A stretch of 17,651 nucleotides of DNA from Candidatus Nomurabacteria bacterium. GTDB taxonomy: Bacteria > Patescibacteriota > Minisyncoccia > Phycocordibacterales > UBA10002. The position numbers were made by a program, and so were the translations under genes. This document shows positions 7,587-14,756 of the stretch, one piece after another (position 1 is the stretch's first letter; each line of letters starts with the position of its first letter). The stretch covers positions 1 through 17,651 of the forward strand of contig CALQZP010000013.1 of assembly GCA_943349725.1 (NCBI GenBank), in the 5' to 3' direction. The notes beneath the pieces were generated by a model that was given only the letters and a program-made list of their open reading frames with translations, was not told the DNA's origin and did no database searches.

Positions 7587-7601
7587 ACTTAGACCTCAAC
7601 A

Positions 7602-7752
7602 ACTCAGGGGACTTTAATAAGTCATTATTTTGGGTGCATCCGATGCCTATCAGTGAGAGAAGTCTTTAGGTTGAACCTAAGGAGACTCCATAGTACCATG
7701 GGTACTGATTCTTATTCGTATCCCGTTTGCCTTTTTATCTTATTCGTATTAT
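7602..7752 (+). other. Non-coding gap before the M16 peptidase gene
   Basis: No convincing gene. It contains two small palindromes, TTAGGTT-G-AACCTAA (7666-7680) and AGTACC-ATG-GGTACT (7692-7706). It also has a 12-nt direct repeat TCTTATTCGTAT at 7710-7721 and 7738-7749, which ends 3 nt before the next start codon. The function of the direct repeat is unknown; it could be a regulator site or part of a promoter. Confidence 0.5.
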
Positions 7753-9021
7753 ATGCAATTTCAAAAAACCATTCTCAAGAACGGACTTCGTCTCATTGTG
7801 GTCCCGATGAAGGAAAGCCCGACGGTGACCGTGATGGCGCTCGTGGAAGCCGGTTCAAAGTACGAAACACCAAAGATAAGCGGAATCTCGCATTTCTTGG
7901 AGCATATGTGCTTCAAGGGCACCGAGAAACGGCCGAAGGCGGTGGATATTGTCCGCGAGCTTGACGGTATCGGGGCGCAGTACAATGCCTTCACGTCGCA
8001 AGAGATGACCGGTTACTACGCGAAGTCCGACAAGAAGCATTTTGATAAAATCCTGGACGTTGTGTCCGATATTTATTTGCATTCCACACTTCCAAAGGCG
8101 GAAATGGAAAAAGAAAAGGGAGTGATTGTGGAAGAAATAAAAATGTACGAGGACCTTCCACCAAGGCACATTCACGAGGTGTTGATGCGGTCACTCTATG
8201 GAACGCAACCTGCGGGGTGGGATATTGCAGGAACTCCCGATACGGTAAAAGCGACGACGCGCGCCCTCATGCAAAGCTATCGGAGCAAGCACTATGTCTC
8301 CGGAGCAACAGCCGTGCTTGTCGCCGGTAATGTGGACCCGAAAGATGTGGAAGAAAAAGTGCGGAAAGCTTTCGCCGAAATGCCCAGCGGAAAGAAGCAC
8401 GGCAAGACTGGCGTGAAGGAAGGGCAGGGGAAACCAGAAGTCGCCATAGAGTTTAAGAAAACCGACCAAGTGCACCTGGCTTTTGCTATACGCACCTTTG
8501 ACCTGTACCACGAGGACAGTACCGCGATGCGTGTTCTCTCCGCCGTGCTCGGTGGGGGAATGAGCTCACGGCTGTTCCAGAAGATGCGTGATGACCTCGG
8601 TATCTGCTACTATGTGAGCGCTTCGCATGAGACCTTTACCGACCATGGATTTTTAGAAATTACCGCAGGTGTTCCCGCGCTTCGCCTGTCCGAAGCGGTA
8701 TCCGCAATTCTGACCGAAGTGAAGAAGATAAAAGAAGAAGTGGTGGATGAAAGTGACCTCAATCGGGTGAAGGAATATCTCATCGGCAATATGTATCTCG
8801 GACTTGAGTCATCCGATTCGCTCGCCGATTTTTATGGGTATCAGGAAATTATGCGTAAGCCTTTGCTTCGCCCCGACGAAGTAGTGGCGAAGGTGCGCGC
8901 CATTACCGCAAAAGACATTTCTCGTGTCGCGGAAACCTATCTTACTGATGCGAACCTCAATCTCGCGCTTATCGGTCCGGTAAAAAGTAAAGCAGAGCTG
9001 AAAAGATTGTTACATTTTTGA
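7753..9021 (+). CDS. M16 family zinc metallopeptidase (insulinase/processing-peptidase type)
   Basis: 422 residues. The inverted zinc motif HFLEH is at 47-51 (H47, E50, H51). The third zinc ligand is expected about 76 residues later and fits E127 in EKGVIVEEIKMYED. The C-terminal half keeps the second, non-catalytic M16 domain with the usual GGGMSSRLFQKMRDDLG stretch and a YYVSASHE strand. The length matches the roughly 420-residue bacterial M16B peptidases, which degrade small peptides as a clam-shell dimer; no signal peptide is seen, so it is probably cytoplasmic. The start at ATG 7753 fits the family N-terminus (KTILKNGLRLIV). No Shine-Dalgarno precedes it. It ends with TGA, showing that TGA is a stop in this organism. 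Confidence 0.9.
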   Translation: MQFQKTILKNGLRLIVVPMKESPTVTVMALVEAGSKYETPKISGISHFLEHMCFKGTEKRPKAVDIVRELDGIGAQYNAFTSQEMTGYYAKSDKKHFDKILDVVSDIYLHSTLPKAEMEKEKGVIVEEIKMYEDLPPRHIHEVLMRSLYGTQPAGWDIAGTPDTVKATTRALMQSYRSKHYVSGATAVLVAGNVDPKDVEEKVRKAFAEMPSGKKHGKTGVKEGQGKPEVAIEFKKTDQVHLAFAIRTFDLYHEDSTAMRVLSAVLGGGMSSRLFQKMRDDLGICYYVSASHETFTDHGFLEITAGVPALRLSEAVSAILTEVKKIKEEVVDESDLNRVKEYLIGNMYLGLESSDSLADFYGYQEIMRKPLLRPDEVVAKVRAITAKDISRVAETYLTDANLNLALIGPVKSKAELKRLLHF

Positions 9022-9031
9022 TGTAATTTCC

Positions 9032-9161
9032 AATTCACCTAATTACCTAATTGTCTAATAAAAGGTGAAAGGTCAAAGTGTGGGCTATCTCGTTTCAAGA
9101 TAACATTCACTGATTTCCTTATTGGATATTTTATTAGGTGAATTAGAAATTAGACAATTAG
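9032..9161. repeat. Intergenic word-repeat pair in A-B / A'-B' order
   Basis: The left side has AATTCACCTAAT (9032-9043) and CTAATTGTCTAAT (9047-9059). The right side has their exact reverse complements at 9133-9144 and 9149-9161, but in the same order, so both pairs cannot form one simple hairpin at once. The right side overlaps the -35 region of the AI-2E gene promoter. Confidence 0.75.
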
Positions 9162-9186
9162 AAATTTCCTCCGGCTGTGTTATGAT
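9158..9186 (+). promoter_or_regulatory. Predicted promoter giving a leaderless AI-2E family mRNA
   Basis: TTAGAA (9158-9163), 17-nt spacer, TATGAT (9181-9186) preceded by TGT as an extended -10. The -10 ends 7 nt before ATG 9194, so transcription would start at or next to the A of the start codon. Confidence 0.5.
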
Positions 9187-9193
9187 GGCCACT

Positions 9194-10279
9194 ATGCAGA
9201 AGGAGTCTCCTCAATCCATCTCTATAAACACGGGAACACTCATCAGAGCAATGCTCGTGTTCCTCTTTTTCGTTTTGCTTTTCTATGTGCTTGATGTGCT
9301 TCTTGTCCTGCTGACAGCTGTCGTCATCGCCTCCTCCATTGAACCGCTGACGCTCTGGCTTAAACGTTTTCATATCCCCCGGCTCCTCGCCGTCATCTCT
9401 ACCTACATCGTACTCGCAGTAAGCTTTATCGGAGTTTTTTATTTCTTTGTTCCCTCACTCCTTTCGGATACGGCAAACTTCCTGCGAGCCGTCCCGACCT
9501 TCCTTGAGAGCATTCCCTCTTCGATTTCCGTAGAACCCAAGACGGTAGAGGGGGGTGCAAATCTCGCTCAAACGCTTTCGGAAGGTATCCAGAGTGTGAC
9601 CCAACCGTCGGCGCTTGGTGCCGTTTTCACCGACCTTAGTCAGATACTTGGGAGCTTCGCCAATGGTTTCTGGGACAACATCTCGGTGGTGTTCGGAGGC
9701 CTTGTCAGTTTTATCTTGATTGTTGTGCTTTCGTTTTATCTCGCGGTACAGGAAGATGGGGTGGGGGCGTTCTTACGGGTGGTGACTCCTGAAAAGCATG
9801 AGCCGTACATTTTGGGACTCTGGAAACGAGCGCAAAAGAAAATCGGGTATTGGATACAAGGGCAGATACTTCTTGCTGTGCTCGTGGGTATCTTGGTGTA
9901 TCTAAGTCTTACGCTTCTCGGTATCAAAAACGCCCTCTTTCTCTCCGCACTTGCCGCGATTTTTGAAATTATTCCGCTGTTCGGTCCCATTCTCTCCGCC
10001 ATTCCCGGTATTGCTATCGCCTACAGTACTGACGGTATCTCGTTTGCCCTTCTCGTTGCTGGTGTGTACCTCATCATTCAACAGTTTGAGAACCATCTTA
10101 TTTATCCACTGGTCGTCAAGAAAATCGTTGGAGTTCCACCGATGATTGTCATCCTCTCTCTTATCGTGGGGGTAAAACTCGGTGGATTCCTCGGTATCGT
10201 GTTATCCGTTCCGCTCGCTGCGACTTTGATGGAGTATCTGGATGATGTACAAAAGCGTAAAATGGCCACGCAGACGTAG
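9194..10279 (+). CDS. AI-2E family (PerM/YdiK/TqsA-type) membrane protein
   Basis: 361 residues from ATG 9194. In-frame ATGs at 9182 and 9185 lie inside the predicted -10, so 9194 is preferred. The layout is that of the AI-2E/UPF0118 family. An N-terminal pair of membrane helices (LVFLFFVLLFYVLDVLLVLL) is followed by a third near YIVLAVSFIGVFYFFVP. A central soluble segment of about 100 residues comes next, then a C-terminal cluster with IGYWIQGQ, FEIIPLFGPILSAIPG and a final hydrophobic stretch before MEYLDDVQKR. Family members are proposed exporters of autoinducer-2, or Na+/H+ antiporters and permeases; the substrate cannot be read from the sequence. It stands alone between two repeat-filled gaps, with its own predicted promoter. 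Confidence 0.85.
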   Translation: MQKESPQSISINTGTLIRAMLVFLFFVLLFYVLDVLLVLLTAVVIASSIEPLTLWLKRFHIPRLLAVISTYIVLAVSFIGVFYFFVPSLLSDTANFLRAVPTFLESIPSSISVEPKTVEGGANLAQTLSEGIQSVTQPSALGAVFTDLSQILGSFANGFWDNISVVFGGLVSFILIVVLSFYLAVQEDGVGAFLRVVTPEKHEPYILGLWKRAQKKIGYWIQGQILLAVLVGILVYLSLTLLGIKNALFLSALAAIFEIIPLFGPILSAIPGIAIAYSTDGISFALLVAGVYLIIQQFENHLIYPLVVKKIVGVPPMIVILSLIVGVKLGGFLGIVLSVPLAATLMEYLDDVQKRKMATQT

Positions 10280-10292
10280 CCGTTTCAAAATC

Positions 10293-10434
10293 TAAACACT
10301 AAATTCTAAACTCTAAACAAATTCTAAATTATTAAATTCCAAACTAGACTTGTGTTCTCCAAGCTTTCTGACTCCTTTTTTATTTTTGAGCTTTGTGGTT
10401 TGTTTAGGATTTAGTTTTTAGAATTTAGAGTTTA
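10293..10434. repeat. Long intergenic inverted repeat before metG
   Basis: Bases 10293-10310 pair with 10417-10434 (17 of 18), with a 106-nt loop. Both arms are built from TCTAAAC / TAAATTC-like words that also repeat within the left arm up to about 10345. The right arm ends 7 nt before the metG start. It occupies nearly the whole 162-nt gap. Confidence 0.75.
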
Positions 10435-10441
10435 TATTTCT

Positions 10442-11902
10442 ATGTCCAAAACTTTCTACATTACCACTCCCATCTTTTACCCAAATGCGAACCTCCACCT
10501 CGGACACGCGTACAACACAACGCTCGTGGATATTCTCGCACGGTACCACCGTTTGAAAGGGGAAGAAGTGTATCTGCTTACCGGCGCCGACGAAAACACC
10601 GAAAAGGTGGTGCGCGCCGCTTCGCTCGCCGGGGTGGAAACGAAGGAGTATCTTGATGGTATTGTCGCAAACTTCAAGTCGCTTTTTCAGAAGCTGAGCA
10701 TTTCCTACGACCAGTTTATTCGCACGTCGGACGAGAAAGTGCATTTTCCCGGAGCACAGGAGATGTGGCGAAGGCTCGTAGAGGCCGGCGATATTGAAAA
10801 GCGTTCCTATGAAGGGCTCTACTGTGTGGGACACGAAGCCTTTATTACCGAGAAAGACCTCGTAAACGGTAAATGTCCCGACCATGGCGAAACCCCGCAG
10901 GGGCTCAAGGAGGAGAACTACTTTTTTAAACTCTCCAAGTATACGAAGACGGTTTCCGAAAAAATACGAAGTGGTGAACTACAGATTATTCCTGAGACGA
11001 GAAGGAACGAAATTCTCGCCCTTCTTGAACGAGGACTTGAAGATGTGAGTTTCTCAAGGCCGTCGGAAAAGGTGTCCGTGGGGGTCAAGGTTCCTGGCGA
11101 CTCATCACAAACTATCTACGTGTGGTGCGATGCCCTCGTGAATTATTTAAGCGCGCTTGGGTTTGGACGCGCGGATGACGCGCTTTTCAAGAAGTTTTGG
11201 CCTGCGGATGTGCATGTTATCGGCAAAGATATTCTCCGTTTCCACGCTGCCATTTGGCCTGCGATGCTTCTCTCAGCGAAGCTTCCACTCCCCAAACAAC
11301 TCTTTGTGCACGGCTTTATTACCTCGGGAGGGAAGAAAATGTCCAAGACGCTGGGGAACGTGATTGATCCAAATGAACTTATCGCGGAGTACGGCGGAGA
11401 AGCGGTACGCTTCTTTCTCGCGCGTCATATTTCTCCGTTTGAAGACGGGGATATTACCCTTGAGTCTTTTAAGGAAGCCTACAACGCCGACCTCGCGAAT
11501 GGTATCGGGAACCTCACGAGCCGAATTATGAAGATGGCGCAGGACCATCTACACGACACGAATATACGAATGGAAGAAACGAATGACACGAATAAAATCC
11601 CTTCGGATTTTTTGAAAGCGTTTGACGACTATGATGTCCAAGGGGCAACCACGATCGTTTCAAAAGCGATGTCTACTCTTGATACGCGTATTCAAGAAAC
11701 TGCACCCTTTAAGCTCATAAAAATAGACAAGGAAAAGGGAAGAGCGCTCATTGTAGAGCTTGTTCGTGAACTTTACACTATTGCGCGAATGCTAAACCCG
11801 ATACTCCCCGAAACTTCGGAAAAAATAAAAACCCTCATCAAAGAAAATCGTATGCCCGAAATATCGTTGTTTCCCCGAAAAGTTGACAATGATTCATGCT
11901 GA
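10442..11902 (+). CDS. metG: Methionine-tRNA ligase
   Basis: 486 residues; charges tRNA-Met with methionine in the cytoplasm. The class I signatures are present: HLGH at 19-22 and KMSKT at 299-303, with WCDALVNYLSALG in the catalytic domain. A single zinc-knuckle-like set is C128, H131, C145 and H148 (YCVGHEAF ... KCPDH); the second position is His where many relatives have Cys. The anticodon-binding domain follows from about residue 345. The C-terminal tRNA-binding (EMAP-like) domain of longer enzymes is absent. Residues about 370-386 (HDTNIRMEETNDTNKI) are encoded by a repeat that also occurs in tatD and look like an insertion in the linker of the helical domain. The next gene starts 18 nt after the stop, so the two are probably cotranscribed. 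Confidence 0.96.
   Translation: MSKTFYITTPIFYPNANLHLGHAYNTTLVDILARYHRLKGEEVYLLTGADENTEKVVRAASLAGVETKEYLDGIVANFKSLFQKLSISYDQFIRTSDEKVHFPGAQEMWRRLVEAGDIEKRSYEGLYCVGHEAFITEKDLVNGKCPDHGETPQGLKEENYFFKLSKYTKTVSEKIRSGELQIIPETRRNEILALLERGLEDVSFSRPSEKVSVGVKVPGDSSQTIYVWCDALVNYLSALGFGRADDALFKKFWPADVHVIGKDILRFHAAIWPAMLLSAKLPLPKQLFVHGFITSGGKKMSKTLGNVIDPNELIAEYGGEAVRFFLARHISPFEDGDITLESFKEAYNADLANGIGNLTSRIMKMAQDHLHDTNIRMEETNDTNKIPSDFLKAFDDYDVQGATTIVSKAMSTLDTRIQETAPFKLIKIDKEKGRALIVELVRELYTIARMLNPILPETSEKIKTLIKENRMPEISLFPRKVDNDSC
11552..11598 (+). repeat. Dispersed in-frame element, copy in metG
   Basis: 47 nt, rich in ACGAAT words. It matches 12962-13005 in tatD at 40 of 44 aligned bases plus one 3-nt gap, in the same reading phase. 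Confidence 0.85.
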
Positions 11903-11920
11903 TGTGAGCATGGGGGCAGT

Positions 11921-12469
11921 ATGCACAACAATACTTTAATTATTGCGGAAGTGAAAACAGCTTCCCCTTTTGGTTGGCGTTCTTCGAAGAATTGGGAGGC
12001 TTTATTTCAGATTGCCGTACAGGTGGGCGATACCATCTCCATTCATACGGACCCGAGATGGGAGGGTTCGTTTGAACTGCTAAAGAAAGCGAGGAATCTC
12101 ACAAATAAACCGATTCTCGCTAAAGGTATTCACGCCACTGACGAAGATATCCAGAAAGCTCTAGATTGTGGAGCTGATAGTGTTTTGGTCGTCGGCAGAG
12201 TCCCCCGCAAAGCACCTGAAAGATGTCTGATTGAACCACTCACGCTCCAGGAGTTACAACGGCTTTCTCCAGATACTCGGGCTGTTTGGAACAGTCGTGA
12301 TTTGGCCACGGGAGGATTAAAACAGGAAACATTTCAGCAAGCACGGAATCTTTTTCCAGGTTGGCTCTGCCAAGCCAGCAATCTTAAGACGGTTGTGGAT
12401 ATTCTCCCAGGCGCTCAGGCTGTTCTGGTAGGGACTCACCTTGAAGCATTCGCGGATTCACTCCGATAA
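11921..12469 (+). CDS. Reduced indole-3-glycerol-phosphate-synthase-like TIM-barrel protein
   Basis: 182 residues. TrpC-like signatures appear in order: IAEVKTASPFG (E10, K12, S15), TDPRWEGSFELLKKAR, PILAKGI (K68 at the general-acid position), GADSVLVV, IEPLTLQEL (E105 at the catalytic-base position), VWNSRDL (N124, R126) and a final AVLVGTHLEAF. TrpC converts CdRP to indole-3-glycerol phosphate in tryptophan synthesis. This protein lacks the usual N-terminal ~45 residues, is about 12 residues shorter between K68 and E105, and has CQAS where a SES-type phosphate-binding segment is expected. No other trp gene is nearby. It could be a minimal TrpC, a repurposed barrel, or a different phosphosugar enzyme. 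It is probably cotranscribed with metG; a terminator follows it. Confidence 0.6.
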   Translation: MHNNTLIIAEVKTASPFGWRSSKNWEALFQIAVQVGDTISIHTDPRWEGSFELLKKARNLTNKPILAKGIHATDEDIQKALDCGADSVLVVGRVPRKAPERCLIEPLTLQELQRLSPDTRAVWNSRDLATGGLKQETFQQARNLFPGWLCQASNLKTVVDILPGAQAVLVGTHLEAFADSLR

Positions 12470-12489
12470 TATGCACGTGTCTTACCAAC

Positions 12490-12517
12490 AAGGCAGGGTG
12501 TCTCACCCCTGCCTTTT
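12490..12517 (+). terminator. Rho-independent terminator after the metG / TrpC-like pair
   Basis: AAGGCAGGGTG, loop TCT, CACCCCTGCCTT: a strong GC stem with one bulged C, followed by TT. It starts 20 nt after the stop codon. Confidence 0.75.
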
Positions 12518-12566
12518 ATGTTGTATCTTTTCCTTTCAACGGATGGAAATACTGTTTATCCACGGC

Positions 12567-12595
12567 TTGCTTTTCTACTAACTACTTACTACTAT
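12567..12595 (+). promoter_or_regulatory. Predicted tatD promoter (very short leader)
   Basis: TTGCTT (12567-12572), 17-nt spacer, TACTAT (12590-12595); the -10 ends 9 nt before ATG 12605, leaving a leader of about 3 nt. It follows the terminator, which supports a new transcription unit. Confidence 0.45.
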
Positions 12596-12604
12596 CTACT
12601 CACT

Positions 12605-13504
12605 ATGTCTTTTCGCTACATCGACATCCATTCTCACGTAAATTTCGTCGCCTTTGATGCGGATAGGGACGCGACCATTAAGCGCGCCCTAGACGCGGGG
12701 GTCGCGATGATAAATGTGGGAACCCAGCAAGACACTTCGAAAAAGGCGGTGGAACTTGCCGAACAGTACGAACGCGGGGTGTATGCGATTGTCGGACTGC
12801 ACCCCGTGCATACCTCCCAATCATTCCACGATGAAAAGGAACTCGGAACAGGAGGTGCGGAGTTTACTTCCCGCGGTGAACTATTTGAGCATGCAAACTA
12901 TCTTGATTTGGCGAAGCGCCCGAAGGTAGTGGGAATAGGGGAGTGTGGTTTGGACTACTATCACGACACTAATCCACGAATGGGAACGAATGACACGAAT
13001 AAAATACAGGAGGAGGCATTCAGGAAGCAAATAGAGTTGGCGATAGAAGTGAAGAAACCACTGATGCTCCATCTTCGTAACCCTTCGACAGGCTCAGGGC
13101 AAGCTGGCAGTGGTCGTTCCGCCTACAACGATGCCTTCTCTATCCTTAATTCATACTTCAGTATTCATACTTCCGCTCCCCGCGGTAACCTCCACTTCTT
13201 CGCGGGCTCCGTAGAAGAAGCCAAACCGTTTCTTGAGCTTGGGTTCACTTTTTCATTCACGGGAGTGGTTACCTTCGCCAAAGACTACGAAACAATCGTG
13301 AAGTTTCTTCCGCTTGACCGCATCCTCTCCGAAACCGACTCGCCGTATGTCACTCCCGCGCCGTACCGAGGGAAACGCAACGAACCGCTCTATGTAAGGG
13401 AAGTGGTCAAGGCAATTGCTCGCATTCGCGGGGAAGACGAGGAGAAGGTGCGCGCACAAATCATCAAAAATGCCGAAGAGCTTTTCAACATCTCTCTTTC
13501 GTAA
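12605..13504 (+). CDS. tatD: TatD family metal-dependent deoxyribonuclease
   Basis: 299 residues from ATG 12605. The frame continues upstream to an ATG at 12518, but that segment covers the terminator and promoter and does not look like the family. The metal ligands of the TatD/YcfH amidohydrolase fold are present: H9 and H11 (DIHSH), E113 (GECGLDYY), H156 (MLHLR), H197 (LHFFAG) and D245 (ETDSPY). These enzymes are 3'-5' exonucleases acting in DNA repair or RNA/DNA turnover. Two short insertions distinguish it: residues about 120-134 (HDTNPRMGTNDTNKI), which are repeated in metG, and about 159-171 (NPSTGSGQAGSGR), encoded by a different repeat. Both fall in loops between conserved segments, so the catalytic core is spared. 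Active enzyme is likely. Confidence 0.93.
   Translation: MSFRYIDIHSHVNFVAFDADRDATIKRALDAGVAMINVGTQQDTSKKAVELAEQYERGVYAIVGLHPVHTSQSFHDEKELGTGGAEFTSRGELFEHANYLDLAKRPKVVGIGECGLDYYHDTNPRMGTNDTNKIQEEAFRKQIELAIEVKKPLMLHLRNPSTGSGQAGSGRSAYNDAFSILNSYFSIHTSAPRGNLHFFAGSVEEAKPFLELGFTFSFTGVVTFAKDYETIVKFLPLDRILSETDSPYVTPAPYRGKRNEPLYVREVVKAIARIRGEDEEKVRAQIIKNAEELFNISLS
12962..13005 (+). repeat. Dispersed in-frame element, copy in tatD
   Basis: Partner of the metG copy at 11552-11598; encodes HDTNPRMGTNDTNKI between the conserved GLDYY and the following helix EEAFRKQIELA. Confidence 0.85.
13081..13120 (+). repeat. Second in-frame inserted element in tatD
   Basis: Starts CCCTTCGACAGGCTCAGGGC and encodes PSTGSGQAGSGR, splitting the conserved 'LHLR ... 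AYNDAF' region. The outer CCCT and AGGG can pair, giving a weak imperfect palindrome. I recall similar STGSGQA inserts in other CPR proteins but have not checked this; the edges are approximate. Confidence 0.6.
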
Positions 13505-13529
13505 GATCTCGTTGAACATAGCAGGAACG

Positions 13530-13558
13530 TTGATTTTATCATAAGGTCATAGTACATT
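13530..13558 (+). promoter_or_regulatory. Predicted leaderless promoter of hicBA
   Basis: TTGATT (13530-13535), 17-nt spacer, TACATT (13553-13558); exactly 6 nt separate the -10 from ATG 13565, placing +1 on the A of the start codon. Confidence 0.55.
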
Positions 13559-13564
13559 TAGTCT

Positions 13565-13816
13565 ATGAAAAAAGAGATTCTAAAGTACACTATTGTGCTA
13601 ACTCACAGTGCTGGCGGATATACGGTCGCCGTTCCCGCTTTACCTGGGTGTATTTCACAAGGACGCACGGTTGAAGAGGCTATGGCTCATGCAAAAGAAG
13701 CCATTGAGCTATATCTAGAGGTACTTGCGGAAGATGGTGAGAAAGCCCCCATTGACACAGGTATCATCTCAAGTGTGATTGAGGTGACTTCAATCGGACT
13801 GCCTACCTATGCCTAA
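13565..13816 (+). CDS. hicB: HicB family antitoxin
   Basis: 83 residues with the partial RNase H-like HicB fold: YTIVLTHSAGGYTVAVPALPGCISQGRTVEEAMAHAKEAIELYLE is the family signature (the 'PxLPGC...G.T.eEA...a.eAi.l.l' pattern). HicB binds and neutralises the HicA toxin. The protein stops soon after the fold and has none of the C-terminal helix-turn-helix or ribbon-helix-helix domain of longer HicB proteins. DNA-binding autoregulation of the classical kind is therefore not evident. The antitoxin gene comes first and overlaps the toxin gene by 8 nt, so translation is probably coupled. No Shine-Dalgarno; a leaderless promoter is predicted. Confidence 0.9.
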   Translation: MKKEILKYTIVLTHSAGGYTVAVPALPGCISQGRTVEEAMAHAKEAIELYLEVLAEDGEKAPIDTGIISSVIEVTSIGLPTYA

Positions 13817-14030
13817 GAGATTTCGGACACTCAAACCGAAAGAGGTGATTGCAATTCTTTGCACAAATGGTTTTGATTTGCGAAGAACTAAAGGTAGTCA
13901 TCATATCTTTACCAATGCCGACAAGACAAAAAGAGTAACGGTGCCGGTTCACAGCGGGAAAGACCTTTTGCCTGATACTTTTCGGAGTATTGTGCGACAG
14001 AGTGGCTTACCGGAAGAATTGTTTCAATAG
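13809..14030 (+). CDS. hicA: HicA family mRNA interferase toxin
   Basis: 73 residues with the dsRBD-like HicA fold: LKPKEVIAILCTNGFDLRRTKGSHHIFTN, where the GSH histidine (H31) is the expected catalytic residue, then TVPVHSGKDLLPDTFRSIVRQSGL. HicA cuts mRNA and tmRNA and arrests growth when not bound by HicB. All core residues look intact. The ATG lies inside the hicB 3' end, with an 8-nt overlap. The pair sits between tatD and the rpsF-efp-rpsR cluster, as a small accessory insert in a housekeeping region. Confidence 0.9.
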   Translation: MPKRFRTLKPKEVIAILCTNGFDLRRTKGSHHIFTNADKTKRVTVPVHSGKDLLPDTFRSIVRQSGLPEELFQ

Positions 14031-14095
14031 AACTCCCGAGCTGGCTTCTTAATTTTTTGCCACCAAACTGGACTTCCCTCAAAAGCCGTGCTAAC

Positions 14096-14139
14096 CTTGC
14101 CCTGCTTAGTTCTGTTTCCTGTTACCCTTAGTGGGCAAG
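14096..14139 (+). promoter_or_regulatory. Possible structured region upstream of rpsF
   Basis: CTTGCCC (14096-14102) and GGGCAAG (14133-14139) are perfect complements. Downstream, GGTGA-CCGAT-TTACC (about 14157-14171) can form a small hairpin with CCG in its loop. Known S6:S18 mRNA leaders also display a CCG near a stem, but the match here is weak. Confidence 0.25.
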
Positions 14140-14229
14140 AAACGGAGCGATGCTTTGGTGACCGATTTACCCGACCCGCTAGGGTTTAGGGGTGTCCAAC
14201 GGCCATCTTTTATCCATAAAGCAACTATA

Positions 14230-14736
14230 ATGACAGATGAAATAGTGAAGAATGAGGCCCCCGTTTCTCTCGGGTCCGACGGAGAGGTCTTGTCGCGTAT
14301 TTATGAGGTCGGCTACCTTTTAGTTCCCACCATATCGGAAGAAGAATTGCCCCGTGAAGTGACGGCGCTTAAGGACGTGCTTGAAAAGGAGAAAGTCGCG
14401 ATTATTTCTGAAGAGTTTCCGAAGCTTCGTCCACTCGCGTACTTTATGCAAAAGCGAGCAGGTGGAGTGTATCAGAAGCACACTAATGCGTATTTTGGTT
14501 GGGTGAAATTTGAGGCCTCTCCAGAAAGCGTGCTTCGTATTGACCTTGCCTGTAAGAGTAACGAGAAAGTCTTACGGTATATTGTGGTGAAGACCGTTCG
14601 TGAACAGACGCTCACGATGGGACGCACGCGAACCGAGAGACGAGAGCGAAAGGAAGTGCCGAAGGATGTTCCTGTGGGTGTTCCGGTGTCCGAAGCGGAG
14701 CTGAATAAGTCTATTGAGAAACTAATCGCAGAATAG
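14230..14736 (+). CDS. rpsF: 30S ribosomal protein S6
   Basis: 168 residues from ATG 14230. The frame extends upstream to a GTG at 14131, but those codons are non-conserved leader sequence. The S6 core is clear: YEVGYLLVPTISEEELPREVTALKDVLEKE, then KLRPLAYFMQKRAGGVYQ and YFGWVKFEASPESVLRIDLACKSNEKVLRYIVVK. S6 binds S18 on the platform of the small subunit. Compared with a roughly 100-residue core there is a 16-residue N-terminal extension and a charged C-terminal extension (RTERRERKEVPK ... SIEKLIAE). It is followed by efp and rpsR in the same direction. The usual rpsF-ssb-rpsR order is broken, because ssb lies on the other strand beyond rpsR. Confidence 0.92.
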   Translation: MTDEIVKNEAPVSLGSDGEVLSRIYEVGYLLVPTISEEELPREVTALKDVLEKEKVAIISEEFPKLRPLAYFMQKRAGGVYQKHTNAYFGWVKFEASPESVLRIDLACKSNEKVLRYIVVKTVREQTLTMGRTRTERRERKEVPKDVPVGVPVSEAELNKSIEKLIAE

Positions 14737-14756
14737 GCGCTAGGTTTTAGGCGCTA

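Noticed and set aside
3606..7601. CRISPR array
   Set aside because: The repeats are near-perfect palindromes at irregular spacing, some inside or beside genes, with no regular spacers and no cas genes.
7653..7964. 103-codon open frame overlapping the M16 gene start
   Set aside because: Overlaps the well-supported peptidase in another frame and has no family features.
8755..8762. GACCTCAA as a further palindrome half-copy
   Set aside because: Only 8 bases match, inside the conserved M16 coding sequence, with no second arm; chance match.
14131..14229. N-terminal extension of rpsF from the upstream GTG
   Set aside because: The extra codons do not resemble S6 and overlap predicted RNA stems; ATG 14230 matches the usual start region.
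14031..14229. tRNA or other small RNA gene in the hicA-rpsF gap
   Set aside because: No cloverleaf, T-loop GTTCGA-type motif or CCA end; I see no tRNA anywhere in the window.
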